This document shows, in pieces, positions 18,273-27,145 of a DNA stretch of 38,358 bases. The notes under the pieces were generated by a model. The model worked only from the letters and a program-made list of their open reading frames with translations. It did no database searches and had not been told where the DNA came from. This stretch comes from SIG78 sp045533055 (GTDB lineage: Bacteria; Verrucomicrobiota; Lentisphaeria; Victivallales; Victivallaceae). A program made the position numbers and the translations under genes. The stretch lies in the NCBI GenBank assembly GCA_045533055.1, contig JAZSHD010000242.1, forward strand, positions 1 through 38,358. Reading direction: 5' to 3'. Every line of letters begins with the position of its first letter. Position 1 is the first letter of the stretch.

Positions 18273-19256
18273 TCAAGGGCGTCTTGCACGCTTCAGCAAA
18301 CGCCGCATTTCATCGTCAAATTCTCGTTCCAATTCAGCTGCACAAGCGGCTCCTTCCAGAAAGAGCAGGGTGTCAAGCATGGCAGAACCCCAATCCTGAG
18401 GTTTGAATATCTTTGATATGTTCTCCAATTTAAGATATGAATTCATGCTGCGGATGTACATGCTTCTTAATTGTTCGTAAGACATTGGCGGGATCTGACT
18501 CCACAAACCGCGGGCTTTGGGATACAGCTGAAGAAACAGAGTCCGGCGGACATTGGGCTGCTGCATTCTGTTGTTGAAATTGATCAGTAATTCGTTTTCA
18601 CATTGGGCTGCGAGCATTTGTGCTTCTTTGGTAATATCAGGCATATTGGCAAAAAATCTGGTATATTGCTGAAGGATATTTTCTTTATAGCTGTCCAGCA
18701 GGGTAATTGCCAAAAACCAGTCGTTGGAAGTTGCGGCCTGTTTTACCAGTGAAAGAGTTTTATCTTTAGAGATAAGATCAGCAAGAGCATTTGCCTGTTC
18801 GTTGGAATTTTGGGGCAGTTTTTTCCGTATAAAAGCTATTTGTGACTGTGTTGCCTGCACTGCTGAATGAAAATTGCTCAAGGTGATCATCCTTCCGGTG
18901 GTATCGTTGTTGACCTGGGCCAGACCCATTGCCAAATTAGGCCGCTGCCCGGTAAACATACTGAACAGGGCATATTGAGTTATGATGAAGTTGCTGGTGT
19001 CTTCATAGAAAATCAACGGCACAACATTGTTTTTGTATACTGTTACTGTTTGCTGGGTACCAAGGTAAGTACATTCAAACTGATTGTTGTTGATCCGGTT
19101 CAGAATCACATAACGCACCGGTGCAGAACTGTGCGGTTTTTTCAAGTAAAGAATACGTTTGATATCGTTGTCATCATATTTTTTTTCTTTGGCTGGCAGT
19201 AATATTGCAAAACATGCTGTCAGCAAAAAAAGAATAAATGTACAATAAAATTTCAT
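18273..19256 (-). CDS. Exported protein of unknown function, first gene of the system
   Basis: The 327-residue protein has an N-terminal signal segment (MKFYCTFILFLLTACFAILLPA). LLTAC could be a lipobox, with lipidation at C15, or the signal may be cleaved after LLPA; the n-region is short, so I cannot decide. The mature part starts EKKYDDNDIKRILYL, has a beta-rich stretch (about 45-95) and then mostly helices. I recognise no domain. The ATG at 19256 follows GGTGGA; a GTG five codons upstream is an alternative. It is the promoter-proximal gene of the ten-gene operon, 16 nt before the GTPase gene. Its export suggests an envelope receptor or a periplasmic partner of the VWA and coiled-coil proteins. 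Confidence 0.75.
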   Translation of the reverse strand: MKFYCTFILFLLTACFAILLPAKEKKYDDNDIKRILYLKKPHSSAPVRYVILNRINNNQFECTYLGTQQTVTVYKNNVVPLIFYEDTSNFIITQYALFSMFTGQRPNLAMGLAQVNNDTTGRMITLSNFHSAVQATQSQIAFIRKKLPQNSNEQANALADLISKDKTLSLVKQAATSNDWFLAITLLDSYKENILQQYTRFFANMPDITKEAQMLAAQCENELLINFNNRMQQPNVRRTLFLQLYPKARGLWSQIPPMSYEQLRSMYIRSMNSYLKLENISKIFKPQDWGSAMLDTLLFLEGAACAAELEREFDDEMRRLLKRARRP

Positions 19257-19297
19257 TTTTCCAAGTTCCACCCGCTAAAATAAATACAATTTTTACT

Positions 19298-19326
19298 AAT
19301 ATAACAGCCTAAAAGTGTTTATTCAA
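19298..19326 (-). promoter_or_regulatory. Promoter of the ten-gene GTPase/VWA operon
   Basis: On the minus strand TTGAAT (19321-19326) and TATATT (19298-19303) are separated by exactly 17 nt. Transcription would start near 19291, about 35 nt before the ATG at 19256. The genes downstream to 5392 have no gap above 31 nt, so this one promoter can drive all ten. No clear operator palindrome is visible beside it. Confidence 0.65.
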
Positions 19327-19442
19327 ATTTTATTGCTATACTTTTAGTTTTTTTTATTGTTTTTTTTGCGGTTTTCCGTTTTTCGGGGAGCAGATATTTA
19401 TTGGGAGAAACAGATTTGGGGCTGCTGCCGAAAAAATTACAA

Positions 19443-20726
19443 TTATTGCCAGAAGTATTTGACCATTTGTCTTCCGCCTTGTTTCATAACCGGATTTTCC
19501 GGTGTGGCAAGATTGCGGTACGAAAATATTACTGAACCCTTGATCTGCGGTTTGCTGCGATTGTATAACAGCTGATAATAAAGCTCTTTACGACCCCAAT
19601 TTTTCTCACCAAGCTGATATGCCGCCTGACCTATGTAAAGCTCTACGCGGGTACCTTCCACTGTTTTGCACCACCAGTCGGTCAAAGCTGCGTATGGTGC
19701 TGTATCGTGGTTGAAAGACCAGTAGATTTGCGGCACAATGTAGTCTATCATATTTTTTTTGACCCACAGCCGGGTATCGGCATACTGCCAGTTATAACTT
19801 TCGGCTCCGCGGGTTTGTGAACCCAGCAAGGATTTGTTGTTGTTTTGCCAAATACCGAAAGGACTTACGCCAAAACGCACATTACGCTTGCAGCGGAGGT
19901 TGAATTGCTGTATCTGAAAATGTATATTGTATATCAGAGTTGTGACATTGTTCCGCCGCCAATCGCCCTGGCTCAATTTCCGTGGATTATTTTTCAGATA
20001 GGTTGTACGGTCAACTGTTGCCGGAGCGTTGTCCGGATAAAAATAATCGTCAAAGTGGATACTGTCAACATTATATTTACTTACGATTTCCATTACCGTG
20101 GCTGTAACAAAGTTACGCACCTGCTTTTCGCCGGGGTTCAGAACCAGAGTGTGCTGCTTATCTTTTCTTATCACATCCAGCACCAAATGAGGATATTTTC
20201 GGGCAAAGTTGTTGGGGGCCAGCGTTTTCAGATATTGGTGCTTGCTTAATTTTGTTGCTCCGATAACCCGGTAGGGGTTCAGCCAGGCGTGAAATTGCAA
20301 GCCGTGCCGGTGAGCTTCGTCGATCATAAATTTCAGCGGGTCAAATCTTCTGTTGCCTGCCAGCGGAACTCCTTCGGTACCGGAGAGAAATTTGGACCAT
20401 GGGTTCAGTTTGGATGGATAAAAAGCATCATTTGCCGGCCGCACCTGAAAAAATATGGCGTTGAACCTGTGTTCTGCAAGCCGTTTGCACATGTTGCGGT
20501 AAAATGTTTTGAATTCATTTACATTCCCCGGCCGCTGATAATCCAGATTAAAAATCGTTGCAACCCATACTCCACGCATTTCTTTTGCCGGGGCAGGGCG
20601 TTTTCTGGGCATTCTGACCGGAGTCGGGTCAAGTTTTCCGGCGTATCTGGAATTGGGTATGTATTGAGCCGGCAGCGAAAGCAGTGCTGCAAACAGGGTA
20701 AAAAGTGTGGAGAAAAACTTAATCAT
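19443..20726 (-). CDS. GHL10 (DUF187) family glycoside hydrolase-like exported protein
   Basis: The 427-residue protein begins with a signal peptide (IKFFSTLFTLFAALLSLPA, cleavage near 20). The GHL10 pattern follows: MRGVWVATIFNLDYQRPGN (from about 50), FNAIFFQVRPANDAFYPS, HRHGLQFHAWLNPYR, VLNPGEKQVRNFV, DSIHFDDYFYP and QIYWSF. These are the beta-strands of a TIM barrel, with acidic and His residues at their ends. The family is related to GH10/GH13 clan barrels and acts on extracellular glycans; the substrate is not known. It overlaps the PAS gene by 8 nt and is the last gene of a likely gnd-lipoprotein-PAS-GHL10 transcription unit. Confidence 0.88.
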   Translation of the reverse strand: MIKFFSTLFTLFAALLSLPAQYIPNSRYAGKLDPTPVRMPRKRPAPAKEMRGVWVATIFNLDYQRPGNVNEFKTFYRNMCKRLAEHRFNAIFFQVRPANDAFYPSKLNPWSKFLSGTEGVPLAGNRRFDPLKFMIDEAHRHGLQFHAWLNPYRVIGATKLSKHQYLKTLAPNNFARKYPHLVLDVIRKDKQHTLVLNPGEKQVRNFVTATVMEIVSKYNVDSIHFDDYFYPDNAPATVDRTTYLKNNPRKLSQGDWRRNNVTTLIYNIHFQIQQFNLRCKRNVRFGVSPFGIWQNNNKSLLGSQTRGAESYNWQYADTRLWVKKNMIDYIVPQIYWSFNHDTAPYAALTDWWCKTVEGTRVELYIGQAAYQLGEKNWGRKELYYQLLYNRSKPQIKGSVIFSYRNLATPENPVMKQGGRQMVKYFWQ

Positions 20727-22020
20727 TGCTGTTTGTTTCCGGAGTTTGGTTATCGGTTAAAGTTAAAGCCAGGTAGGCTGTAATACTGTTTTCATTCAAT
20801 AATGGTTTTATTTTCAAACTGCCGCAACTGGCATTGTTGCAGATTTGCATTTTTCTGGTGTTGATTGCTGCCACCGCCGGACATAATGAACTGTCACTTA
20901 TATTGCAGTTGAAAAGTTCCCGGCAGCTGGGCGGGGTGTCGCCGGTACGCTGTTCTTCCGGGAAGTGCTCCAGCATTTGCTGGGTGGCACAACTTAATTT
21001 CAAATTATTATCCAGCAGCATGATTGGTGTGTCAGTCTGAGCAATCAGCAGCCGCAATTCTTTATTGCGTCTACGCAATTTACCGGTAAGGTGCTCCTGC
21101 CGGGTAACATCTATGCCAAAACCTATGATGATTTCTTCGCCGTCAGGTCGCTTGAGCGTGCGGGATATGAAACGCGTGGCATGTTCTTTGCCATCCGGTG
21201 TGGTAAATATCCAACGCTTATCAGCTATTGAATTAGTCGCTGCTATATGCAGATTGCTGACCCGGATGCGTTTGGCAAGGCTGTGGTCAAAAAGATCAAA
21301 ATCTGTTTTTCCCACAACTTCAGAAGGTTGCCGCTGAACAAGAGAACTGAATGAATTATTACAACTTAAGTATGCAAAGTCGCTGGACATTTTTTTGATA
21401 AAAATATGCCCCGGCATATTTTCAAATATTGCTTTCATCAGGGTATCGGCATTGGCAAGCTCCCGGCTTTGCTTGGCCAGTTCGCTTATATCCATAGTGG
21501 CCAAAATAATATTTTTTTCTTTTGAACCGTTACTGTCTACAACCAGAGCATAGTCTCTTAATTGTTTGATTTCTCCGTTGATTGTAAGCGAATAATTTAA
21601 GGAAAAACTTTTGAGTTTGCCGGAAAAAAATTGTTGATATTTTTGCAAATATTCTTCTTTATCATCCGGAGAAAGTGATTCGCTGCGGGCTATGGCAAAT
21701 TTGTACGCCTGGGTGTTTTCTACATAACCTGGCGGCTGATTATCCAATACTCCGGAAAAATAACTGATCTTGCCCAGATCGGCAATACAGTTAAGAATAG
21801 TTTGTAATTTGTCTGTATGATTTTTTAACGATTGCAGTTCCTGTTTTTGTGCTGACTCTTTACGCATTTGCCGGAAAAGTGCGTAAAGCAAAAATACAAT
21901 GATCAGGCATTGCGTTATAAGAATAACAATGAGTACCGCTGCCGGAAATGACGACTTCTGTCCAGAAATCAATACGGCATTGGAATAAGCTGTTTGAACT
22001 GTACCGATAAGTGTAAGCAT
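20719..22020 (-). CDS. Orphan membrane-anchored PAS-domain protein without kinase
   Basis: The 433-residue protein has one TM helix (about 26-48), a short coiled coil, and two or three PAS-like domains: about 65-175, about 190-310 (ENMPGHIFIKK, GKTDFDLFD, DGEEIIIGFGIDVTRQ), and a third from about 325 (IMLLDNNLKLSCATQQML). The third has clustered cysteines (C-x5-C motifs and SSLCPAV), reminiscent of metal- or redox-sensing PAS variants. It ends with no HisKA, HATPase, GGDEF or other output domain. It may be a sensor that signals through a partner, or a remnant of a histidine kinase; no frameshifted kinase fragment is visible downstream. The start at 22020 lacks a clear Shine-Dalgarno. It lies 22 nt after the lipoprotein gene. 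Confidence 0.8.
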   Translation of the reverse strand: MLTLIGTVQTAYSNAVLISGQKSSFPAAVLIVILITQCLIIVFLLYALFRQMRKESAQKQELQSLKNHTDKLQTILNCIADLGKISYFSGVLDNQPPGYVENTQAYKFAIARSESLSPDDKEEYLQKYQQFFSGKLKSFSLNYSLTINGEIKQLRDYALVVDSNGSKEKNIILATMDISELAKQSRELANADTLMKAIFENMPGHIFIKKMSSDFAYLSCNNSFSSLVQRQPSEVVGKTDFDLFDHSLAKRIRVSNLHIAATNSIADKRWIFTTPDGKEHATRFISRTLKRPDGEEIIIGFGIDVTRQEHLTGKLRRRNKELRLLIAQTDTPIMLLDNNLKLSCATQQMLEHFPEEQRTGDTPPSCRELFNCNISDSSLCPAVAAINTRKMQICNNASCGSLKIKPLLNENSITAYLALTLTDNQTPETNSND

Positions 22021-22042
22021 ATTGGTAGTAATACTGTATCGG

Positions 22043-22846
22043 TTATCTGCGGAGCTGCCGTTTCTTGAATTCCAACACTACCGGGTCAAAATCCGGCAGT
22101 CTGAATTCGCTGTCTTTAAAGTGGCTGTTTAGCTGATAATCCACAACGCGGGTCGTATATTCCCGCCAATCTTCTTCAACTTTGGTCAATGAGGGGATTT
22201 TTACTTGATCGAAAATCTGATATTTTTCGATCCGGCTGACCGCCTTTTTCTCGCCATCGGCAGTTTTTATCTTCAACTCCATGCGAATCGGCAGGGATTT
22301 TTCTTTGTCTACATAAATGATGATCGGATTGGAATTTTCAAGTGCCACCTGACAGATCAATTTGTAACAAACCCGGTCATCCAGCTTGGTTTGGAATATA
22401 TCCACCTTGCTGAAAAGCTTATCATAATCGGTATCCGGATGCCCCAGTGCCAGCATTACTTTGACTTTATCCAATGCACTGCCGGAGATTTCGTTTACAG
22501 TGTGATTCTTGTGGTCAATAAACCATGCTTTTTTGCCGACGCTCAATATTTCAGTTGCCGGCATGTTTTTTTCAAAATAGCTGAACTTGAATTTATCCGG
22601 ACGCTGGAATTTAACTTCCACAAGCTGATAATTGGTGCTGAACAATCCTTCTTCTTCAATGTTCTGCCGCTGAAAATAGGCACTGGCGTTCCGGTAGTTC
22701 CCCGCCGGATCCATCGCCTGTGCCATTTTTACTTCCAACTCATCGAGCGTGATGTCTGAAGGCATATCAGGCGTGCAGCAGCCAGTCAGCACTGCTGAAA
22801 AGAGTGCTGCAAAAGTCGCTGCAAGGTTTGCTGTATGCTTTTTCAT
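22043..22846 (-). CDS. Lipoprotein, LolA/DUF2092-like
   Basis: The 267-residue protein has a lipoprotein signal (KKHTANLAATFAALFSAVLTGC, lipid on about C23). The mature region looks like the half-barrel fold of LolA-like and outer-membrane lipoprotein-sorting proteins: VEVKFQRPDKFKFSY, SVGKKAWFIDHKNHTV, YVDKEKSLPIRMELKI and a C-terminal YQLN segment, each a beta-strand with the expected order. Its function is not known. I start it at the ATG at 22846; a TTG five codons upstream is unlikely. It stands 28 nt after gnd and 22 nt before the PAS gene. Confidence 0.7.
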   Translation of the reverse strand: MKKHTANLAATFAALFSAVLTGCCTPDMPSDITLDELEVKMAQAMDPAGNYRNASAYFQRQNIEEEGLFSTNYQLVEVKFQRPDKFKFSYFEKNMPATEILSVGKKAWFIDHKNHTVNEISGSALDKVKVMLALGHPDTDYDKLFSKVDIFQTKLDDRVCYKLICQVALENSNPIIIYVDKEKSLPIRMELKIKTADGEKKAVSRIEKYQIFDQVKIPSLTKVEEDWREYTTRVVDYQLNSHFKDSEFRLPDFDPVVLEFKKRQLRR

Positions 22847-22874
22847 TACATCACGCCCCAATGAATTTTACCAG

Positions 22875-24332
22875 TTACGCAATGTAAGTGGTGCTGGTGG
22901 TGTTGCCGGAGTGTTCGGTCCACGCAGTGTGGAAGAACTCGCCGCGGGCACGGTCTACGCGTTCGTAGGTGTGGGCACCAAAGTAGTCACGCTGGGCCTG
23001 CAGCAGGTTGGCAGGCAGCACTTCCGAGCGATAGGCATCGTAGTAGTTCAATGCACTGCTGAAAGCCGGAACCGGTACGCCGGAGAGTGCGGCCTGGGCA
23101 ACGACTTTTCTCCAGGAAGCCTGGCAATCGTCAATGACCTTCTTGAAGAAGTCATCCAACAGCAAGTTGGCAAGGTTCGGGTTCTTGTCGAAGGCTTTCT
23201 TGATGTCGCCGAGGAAGCGGGCACGGATGATACAGCCGCCACGCCACATCAGAGCGATTTCGCCGTAGTTGAGATCCCAGTTGTATTCTTTAGCAGCCAG
23301 CTTCATAAGCTGGTAGCCCTGGGCATAGCTGCAGATCTTGGAGGCATAGAGAGCCTTGCGGATATCTTCGATGAATTCTTTCTTGTCGCCGGTAAAAGCA
23401 ATGGCAGGGCCGGTGAGGACTTTGCTGGCAGCCACGCGTTCTTCTTTGACAGCGGAGAGGCAGCGGGCAAACACTGCTTCGGCAATCGTCGGGGCAGGGG
23501 CACCCAGATCCAGAGCACTTTCGCTGGTCCACTTACCGGTGCCCTTCTGACCGGCGGTATCGAGGATCACATCAACCACCGGCTTGCCGGTTTCGGGATC
23601 GATGGTCTTGAGGATCGCCTGGGTGATTTCGATAAGGTAGCTGTCCAGCTCACCGGCGTTCCATTCTTTGAATACTTCGTGCATTTCAGCAGCACTCATG
23701 CCCAGAACATTCTTCATCATGTTATAGGCTTCGCAGATCATTTCCATATCGCCGTATTCAATACCATTGTGCACCATCTTGACAAAGTGACCGGCACCGT
23801 CGGCACCGACCCATTCGCAGCAGGGGCTGCCATCTTCGACTTTGGCACAGATAGCCTGGAAGATCGGTTTGACTTCCGGCCAGGCAGAGGTGGAGCCGCC
23901 GGGCATCATGGAGGGGCCGAGCAAAGCACCTTCTTCGCCGCCGGAAACACCGGTACCAATGTAACGCAGACCCATTTCTTCCAGCTTTTTGGTACGCCGG
24001 ACAGTATCGGGGAAGTGGCTGTTGCCGCCGTCAATAAGGATATCGCCTTTTTCCAGTTTGGGGGCGATCATATCAATAAAGTCATCCACCGGCTTACCGG
24101 CTTTGACCATGAGCATTATCTTGCGGGGGGCTGCGACATTTTCGATAAGTTCATCAATGCTCTTGCAGCCGATGAAGTTTTTACCGGCACCGCGGCCGTT
24201 GACGAAGTTGTCAACTTTTTCCACAGTACGGTTGTAAACGGCAACGGTAAAACCTTTGCTTTCCATATTGAGTACGAGGTTTTCGCCCATTACAGCGAGA
24301 CCGACCAATCCGATATCAGCTTTCTTAGCCAT
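22875..24332 (-). CDS. gnd: 6-phosphogluconate dehydrogenase (decarboxylating)
   Basis: The 485-residue protein converts 6-phosphogluconate and NADP to ribulose 5-phosphate, CO2 and NADPH in the pentose phosphate pathway. The N-terminal Rossmann fold begins DIGLVGLAVMGENL; NRT after beta-strand 2 is the NADP-type recognition site. The substrate and catalytic motifs GVSGGEEGALLGPSMMPGG and GHFVKMVHNGIEYGDM (with the catalytic Lys) are intact, as is GGCIIRARFL in the helical C-domain. The length fits the long dimeric form. I start it at the ATG at 24332; a TTG at 24344 would be too close to AAAGG. It has its own promoter and faces away from topA. Confidence 0.96.
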   Translation of the reverse strand: MAKKADIGLVGLAVMGENLVLNMESKGFTVAVYNRTVEKVDNFVNGRGAGKNFIGCKSIDELIENVAAPRKIMLMVKAGKPVDDFIDMIAPKLEKGDILIDGGNSHFPDTVRRTKKLEEMGLRYIGTGVSGGEEGALLGPSMMPGGSTSAWPEVKPIFQAICAKVEDGSPCCEWVGADGAGHFVKMVHNGIEYGDMEMICEAYNMMKNVLGMSAAEMHEVFKEWNAGELDSYLIEITQAILKTIDPETGKPVVDVILDTAGQKGTGKWTSESALDLGAPAPTIAEAVFARCLSAVKEERVAASKVLTGPAIAFTGDKKEFIEDIRKALYASKICSYAQGYQLMKLAAKEYNWDLNYGEIALMWRGGCIIRARFLGDIKKAFDKNPNLANLLLDDFFKKVIDDCQASWRKVVAQAALSGVPVPAFSSALNYYDAYRSEVLPANLLQAQRDYFGAHTYERVDRARGEFFHTAWTEHSGNTTSTTYIA

Positions 24333-24391
24333 AATCTGATCCAAGCCTTTCTTTTATATTGTTAAGGTTTTGTGTTGAAATCAACTTTATT

Positions 24392-24419
24392 ACTATAATA
24401 CTGAAGAGGGATATTTCAA
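24392..24419 (-). promoter_or_regulatory. gnd promoter
   Basis: On the minus strand TTGAAA (24414-24419), a 16-nt spacer and TATAGT (24392-24397) match the sigma-70 pattern. The transcript would start near 24385, about 50 nt before the gnd ATG. TTGAAAT (24375-24381) and ATTTCAA (24413-24419) form an inverted repeat around the -10 region, a possible operator. Confidence 0.55.
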
Positions 24420-24479
24420 TAAATAACCTGCAAAAAAACAGTTTTTTTCATAAAAAGTCTATTTTTTTTTGATTTTTAT

Positions 24480-24509
24480 TTGACAAAACATACTTTTGAG
24501 AGTTAAGGT
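24480..24509 (+). promoter_or_regulatory. Candidate topA promoter
   Basis: A perfect -35 hexamer TTGACA (24480-24485) lies 95 nt upstream of the topA Shine-Dalgarno. The best -10 at usual spacing is the weak TAAGGT (24504-24509, 18-nt spacer). The start point would fall at or inside the alternating purine-pyrimidine tract at 24518-24552. Confidence 0.4.
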
Positions 24510-24517
24510 ATTTCATG

Positions 24518-24552
24518 ATATGTGTGTATGTGTGCGTGTATATGTGTGCACG
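24518..24552 (+). repeat. 35-nt alternating purine-pyrimidine tract (Z-DNA-prone) before topA
   Basis: Every step from 24518 to 24552 alternates purine and pyrimidine, mostly GT/TA with GC at two places; examples are ATATGTGTGTATG and GTGTGCACG. Such tracts flip to Z-form under negative supercoiling. It lies between the candidate topA promoter and the start codon, where its shape could respond to the activity of the enzyme encoded downstream. Confidence 0.75.
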
Positions 24553-24587
24553 GGAGCGTGCAATTTTACCTTTGAATGAGGATTTTT

Positions 24588-27125
24588 ATGGCAGCTAAAG
24601 CTAAAAAACTTTTGATCGTGGAGTCTCCGACCAAGGCTAAAACTATTACCCGGATGGTTGGCGACGATTTCAGTATTATGGCATCAATGGGGCATATAAG
24701 GGATTTGCCCGAGCGGGAACTGGGGGTGGATATTGAAAATAACTTTGCTCCACAGTATGTGGCTGCCGGCCGCAGCGGCAAAGTGGTAAGCGACCTGAAA
24801 AACGCCGCCCGGAAAGCTGACGAAATTTATCTGGCTCCTGACCCTGACCGGGAAGGGGAGGCCATTGCCTGGCATTTGCAGGAAGTTCTGAAAAATGATT
24901 TCAAGGGCGATTTCAAACGGGTGACTTTCCACGAAATCACCCGCAGTGCCATCTTGCGGGCTCTGGAAAATCATGGTGCCGTGAATATGGATCTGGTGGA
25001 TGCCCAGCAGGCCCGGCGGGTGCTTGACCGTTTGGTCGGTTACCGCATAAGTCCATTGCTCTGGAGCCGGGTGGCAAAAGGTTCCAGTGCCGGGCGGGTG
25101 CAGAGTGTGGCATTGCGGCTGATTGTGGAGCGTGAACGGGAAATCCAGGCGTTTACACCCGAAGAATATTGGGTGTTCAAGCTGAAACTCTGTTCGGCAA
25201 ACGGGGTGGAATTTGTATCCAAACTTGCCCGGATCGACGGCAAAACTTTCAAGATAAATAATGCAGCAGATGCTGCCGCAGCTCTCGAAGCAATTTTGAA
25301 CAACACTTCGTGCCGCATTGCCAGTGTGGAAAAAAGCCGCCGGTTCCGTAATGCTCCGCCGCCCTTTACCACCAGTACTTTGCAGCAGACCGCCAACCAG
25401 GTGCTGCGTTTTTCGGCATCGGGCACCATGCGGGTTGCTCAAGCATTGTACGAAGGTGTGGAGTTGGGCAGCCGCGGGGCTGTTGGTTTGATCACCTACA
25501 TGCGTACTGACTCGGTAAATATTGCTGCCGAAGCCCGCAGTGCAGCTGCTGATTTTATCCGCAATAATTACGGAGCAGAATTTGTTCCGGAAAAGCCCAA
25601 CTTTTTCAAGAGCAAAAGCGGTGCCCAGGAAGCTCACGAAGCTATCCGCCCGACAGATGTAACCCGCACACCGGAATCGCTGAAGGATTTTCTGGATAGT
25701 TCCCAGCTCAAACTTTACACTCTTATCTGGAAACGCTTTGTCGCCAGCCAGATGGCGAGAGCTGAATTTGCCCAGACCGATGCCGCCGTGGCAGTGGCGG
25801 GGGCGGATCAGAAAAACTATGAATTCCGCTCTTCGGCAAGCAGTGTGGTATTTCCCGGCTTTATGCAGGTTTTGGGTATGCCCCAGAGCAGCGAAAACTC
25901 TGACGAAAACGCCGCTGTCGATGTATCCGGAGCCCTTGCCAAATTGCAGGATAAGGAAGATTGCAATATTGTTGAAGCCATCAAGGAACAGAAGTTTACC
26001 GAACCGCCTGCCAGATTTACTGAAGCAACTTTGATCAAAGAGCTGGAAGAAAACGGTATCGGCAGACCTTCAACTTATGCGACCATTCTGCAAACTATCC
26101 AGAACCGCCAATATACCACCAAGGTCCAGAATAAACTTGCTCCTACCGAATTGGGGTGCAAAGTCACGGATTTTCTGGTGCAGATGCTGCCGGATCTCTT
26201 TGATGTAAAGTTTACTTCGCTTATGGAAACCGAGCTGGACGATGTGGAGGCAGGTTCCCTAAAGTGGACAGCCATGATGCAGGATTTTTACGGCAAGTTC
26301 CAGAATTGGTTGGAAACTGCCAAAAATTACGGTGCCGTAGAGGGCGATGGAGTCAATAAGCTGGCTGAAGCTATGCAGAAGATCCAGTTTGCTCCGCCGG
26401 AAAAATCCGGCCGCTATGTCCGGGACGACAGCAAGTTTTTCAATTCAGTAGCCGGTAAACTTGCCAAGCAGGCAAAACTTACTGAAAAGCAGTTCAACGC
26501 TCTGCTGGATCTGGCGGTGAATTATCAGGATCAGCTGCCGGGGCTGCAAGCTATGGCAGAGCAGGGCGGTTTTGCTGATGCTCTCGCTGAAGCTTATGCC
26601 CGATCTGAAGCTAAAGCCGCCCAAAAAGCTGAAGCTGCTGAACGGGGGGTGGATACCCCGGCTCTGCTTGATATATTCAAGGCATTCGATACGGTGAAAT
26701 TTGCCGAACCGGTGGTACGCAGAGGTAGAACTTTTGATGATAAAAAGTTCTTCGACTCTTTGCGTAAGCAGGCCGAAAGCGGAAAACTTTTGAGCGATAA
26801 ACAGCTGGAAGCTCTGGGCAAGATCGCCCAGCGTTACCGGGAAAGCATCACCGATTATCCGGCATTGGCAAAGGCGTTGAATCTGCCGGAAGAAGAAACT
26901 GCGGCACTTGATAATGCTCAAAGTGCAGCGAGTTCCGATGATACTGCTGCTTTGCTTGAAGAACTTGCCAAAGTTACCAACTGGAATCCGCCGGAACGCC
27001 GGGGCAGACGCACTTTTGATGATAAAGCATTTTACGCTTCACTGGCAGAACAGTTCAACAACGGCAGAAAACTTTCGGATAAACAGCTGGCGGCATTGAA
27101 AAAGCTCGCCGAGCGTTACCGCTAA
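24588..27125 (+). CDS. topA: DNA topoisomerase I (type IA) with unusual C-terminal repeats
   Basis: The 845-residue enzyme relaxes negative supercoils by cutting one strand through a 5'-phosphotyrosine. The TOPRIM domain shows LLIVESPTKAKTI and DPDREGEAIAWHL; the active tyrosine is Y304 in GLITYMRTDS; QSVALRLIVEREREI and GRPSTYATILQTIQNR are also typical. The usual C-terminal zinc fingers are absent. Instead there are three repeats of about 47 residues (about 601-650, 705-753, 799-845), each with an aromatic/Pro start, RGR or SGR, a DDxxFF/FY helix, then LSDKQLxAL and a final RYR or NYQ. I do not recognise this repeat. I start it at 24588: GAGG (24578-24581) precedes it by 6 nt, while the earlier ATG at 24576 overlaps that site. 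DUF4432 follows 20 nt later. Confidence 0.96.
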   Translation: MAAKAKKLLIVESPTKAKTITRMVGDDFSIMASMGHIRDLPERELGVDIENNFAPQYVAAGRSGKVVSDLKNAARKADEIYLAPDPDREGEAIAWHLQEVLKNDFKGDFKRVTFHEITRSAILRALENHGAVNMDLVDAQQARRVLDRLVGYRISPLLWSRVAKGSSAGRVQSVALRLIVEREREIQAFTPEEYWVFKLKLCSANGVEFVSKLARIDGKTFKINNAADAAAALEAILNNTSCRIASVEKSRRFRNAPPPFTTSTLQQTANQVLRFSASGTMRVAQALYEGVELGSRGAVGLITYMRTDSVNIAAEARSAAADFIRNNYGAEFVPEKPNFFKSKSGAQEAHEAIRPTDVTRTPESLKDFLDSSQLKLYTLIWKRFVASQMARAEFAQTDAAVAVAGADQKNYEFRSSASSVVFPGFMQVLGMPQSSENSDENAAVDVSGALAKLQDKEDCNIVEAIKEQKFTEPPARFTEATLIKELEENGIGRPSTYATILQTIQNRQYTTKVQNKLAPTELGCKVTDFLVQMLPDLFDVKFTSLMETELDDVEAGSLKWTAMMQDFYGKFQNWLETAKNYGAVEGDGVNKLAEAMQKIQFAPPEKSGRYVRDDSKFFNSVAGKLAKQAKLTEKQFNALLDLAVNYQDQLPGLQAMAEQGGFADALAEAYARSEAKAAQKAEAAERGVDTPALLDIFKAFDTVKFAEPVVRRGRTFDDKKFFDSLRKQAESGKLLSDKQLEALGKIAQRYRESITDYPALAKALNLPEEETAALDNAQSAASSDDTAALLEELAKVTNWNPPERRGRRTFDDKAFYASLAEQFNNGRKLSDKQLAALKKLAERYR

Positions 27126-27145
27126 TTGTTATAAGGAAAATCACT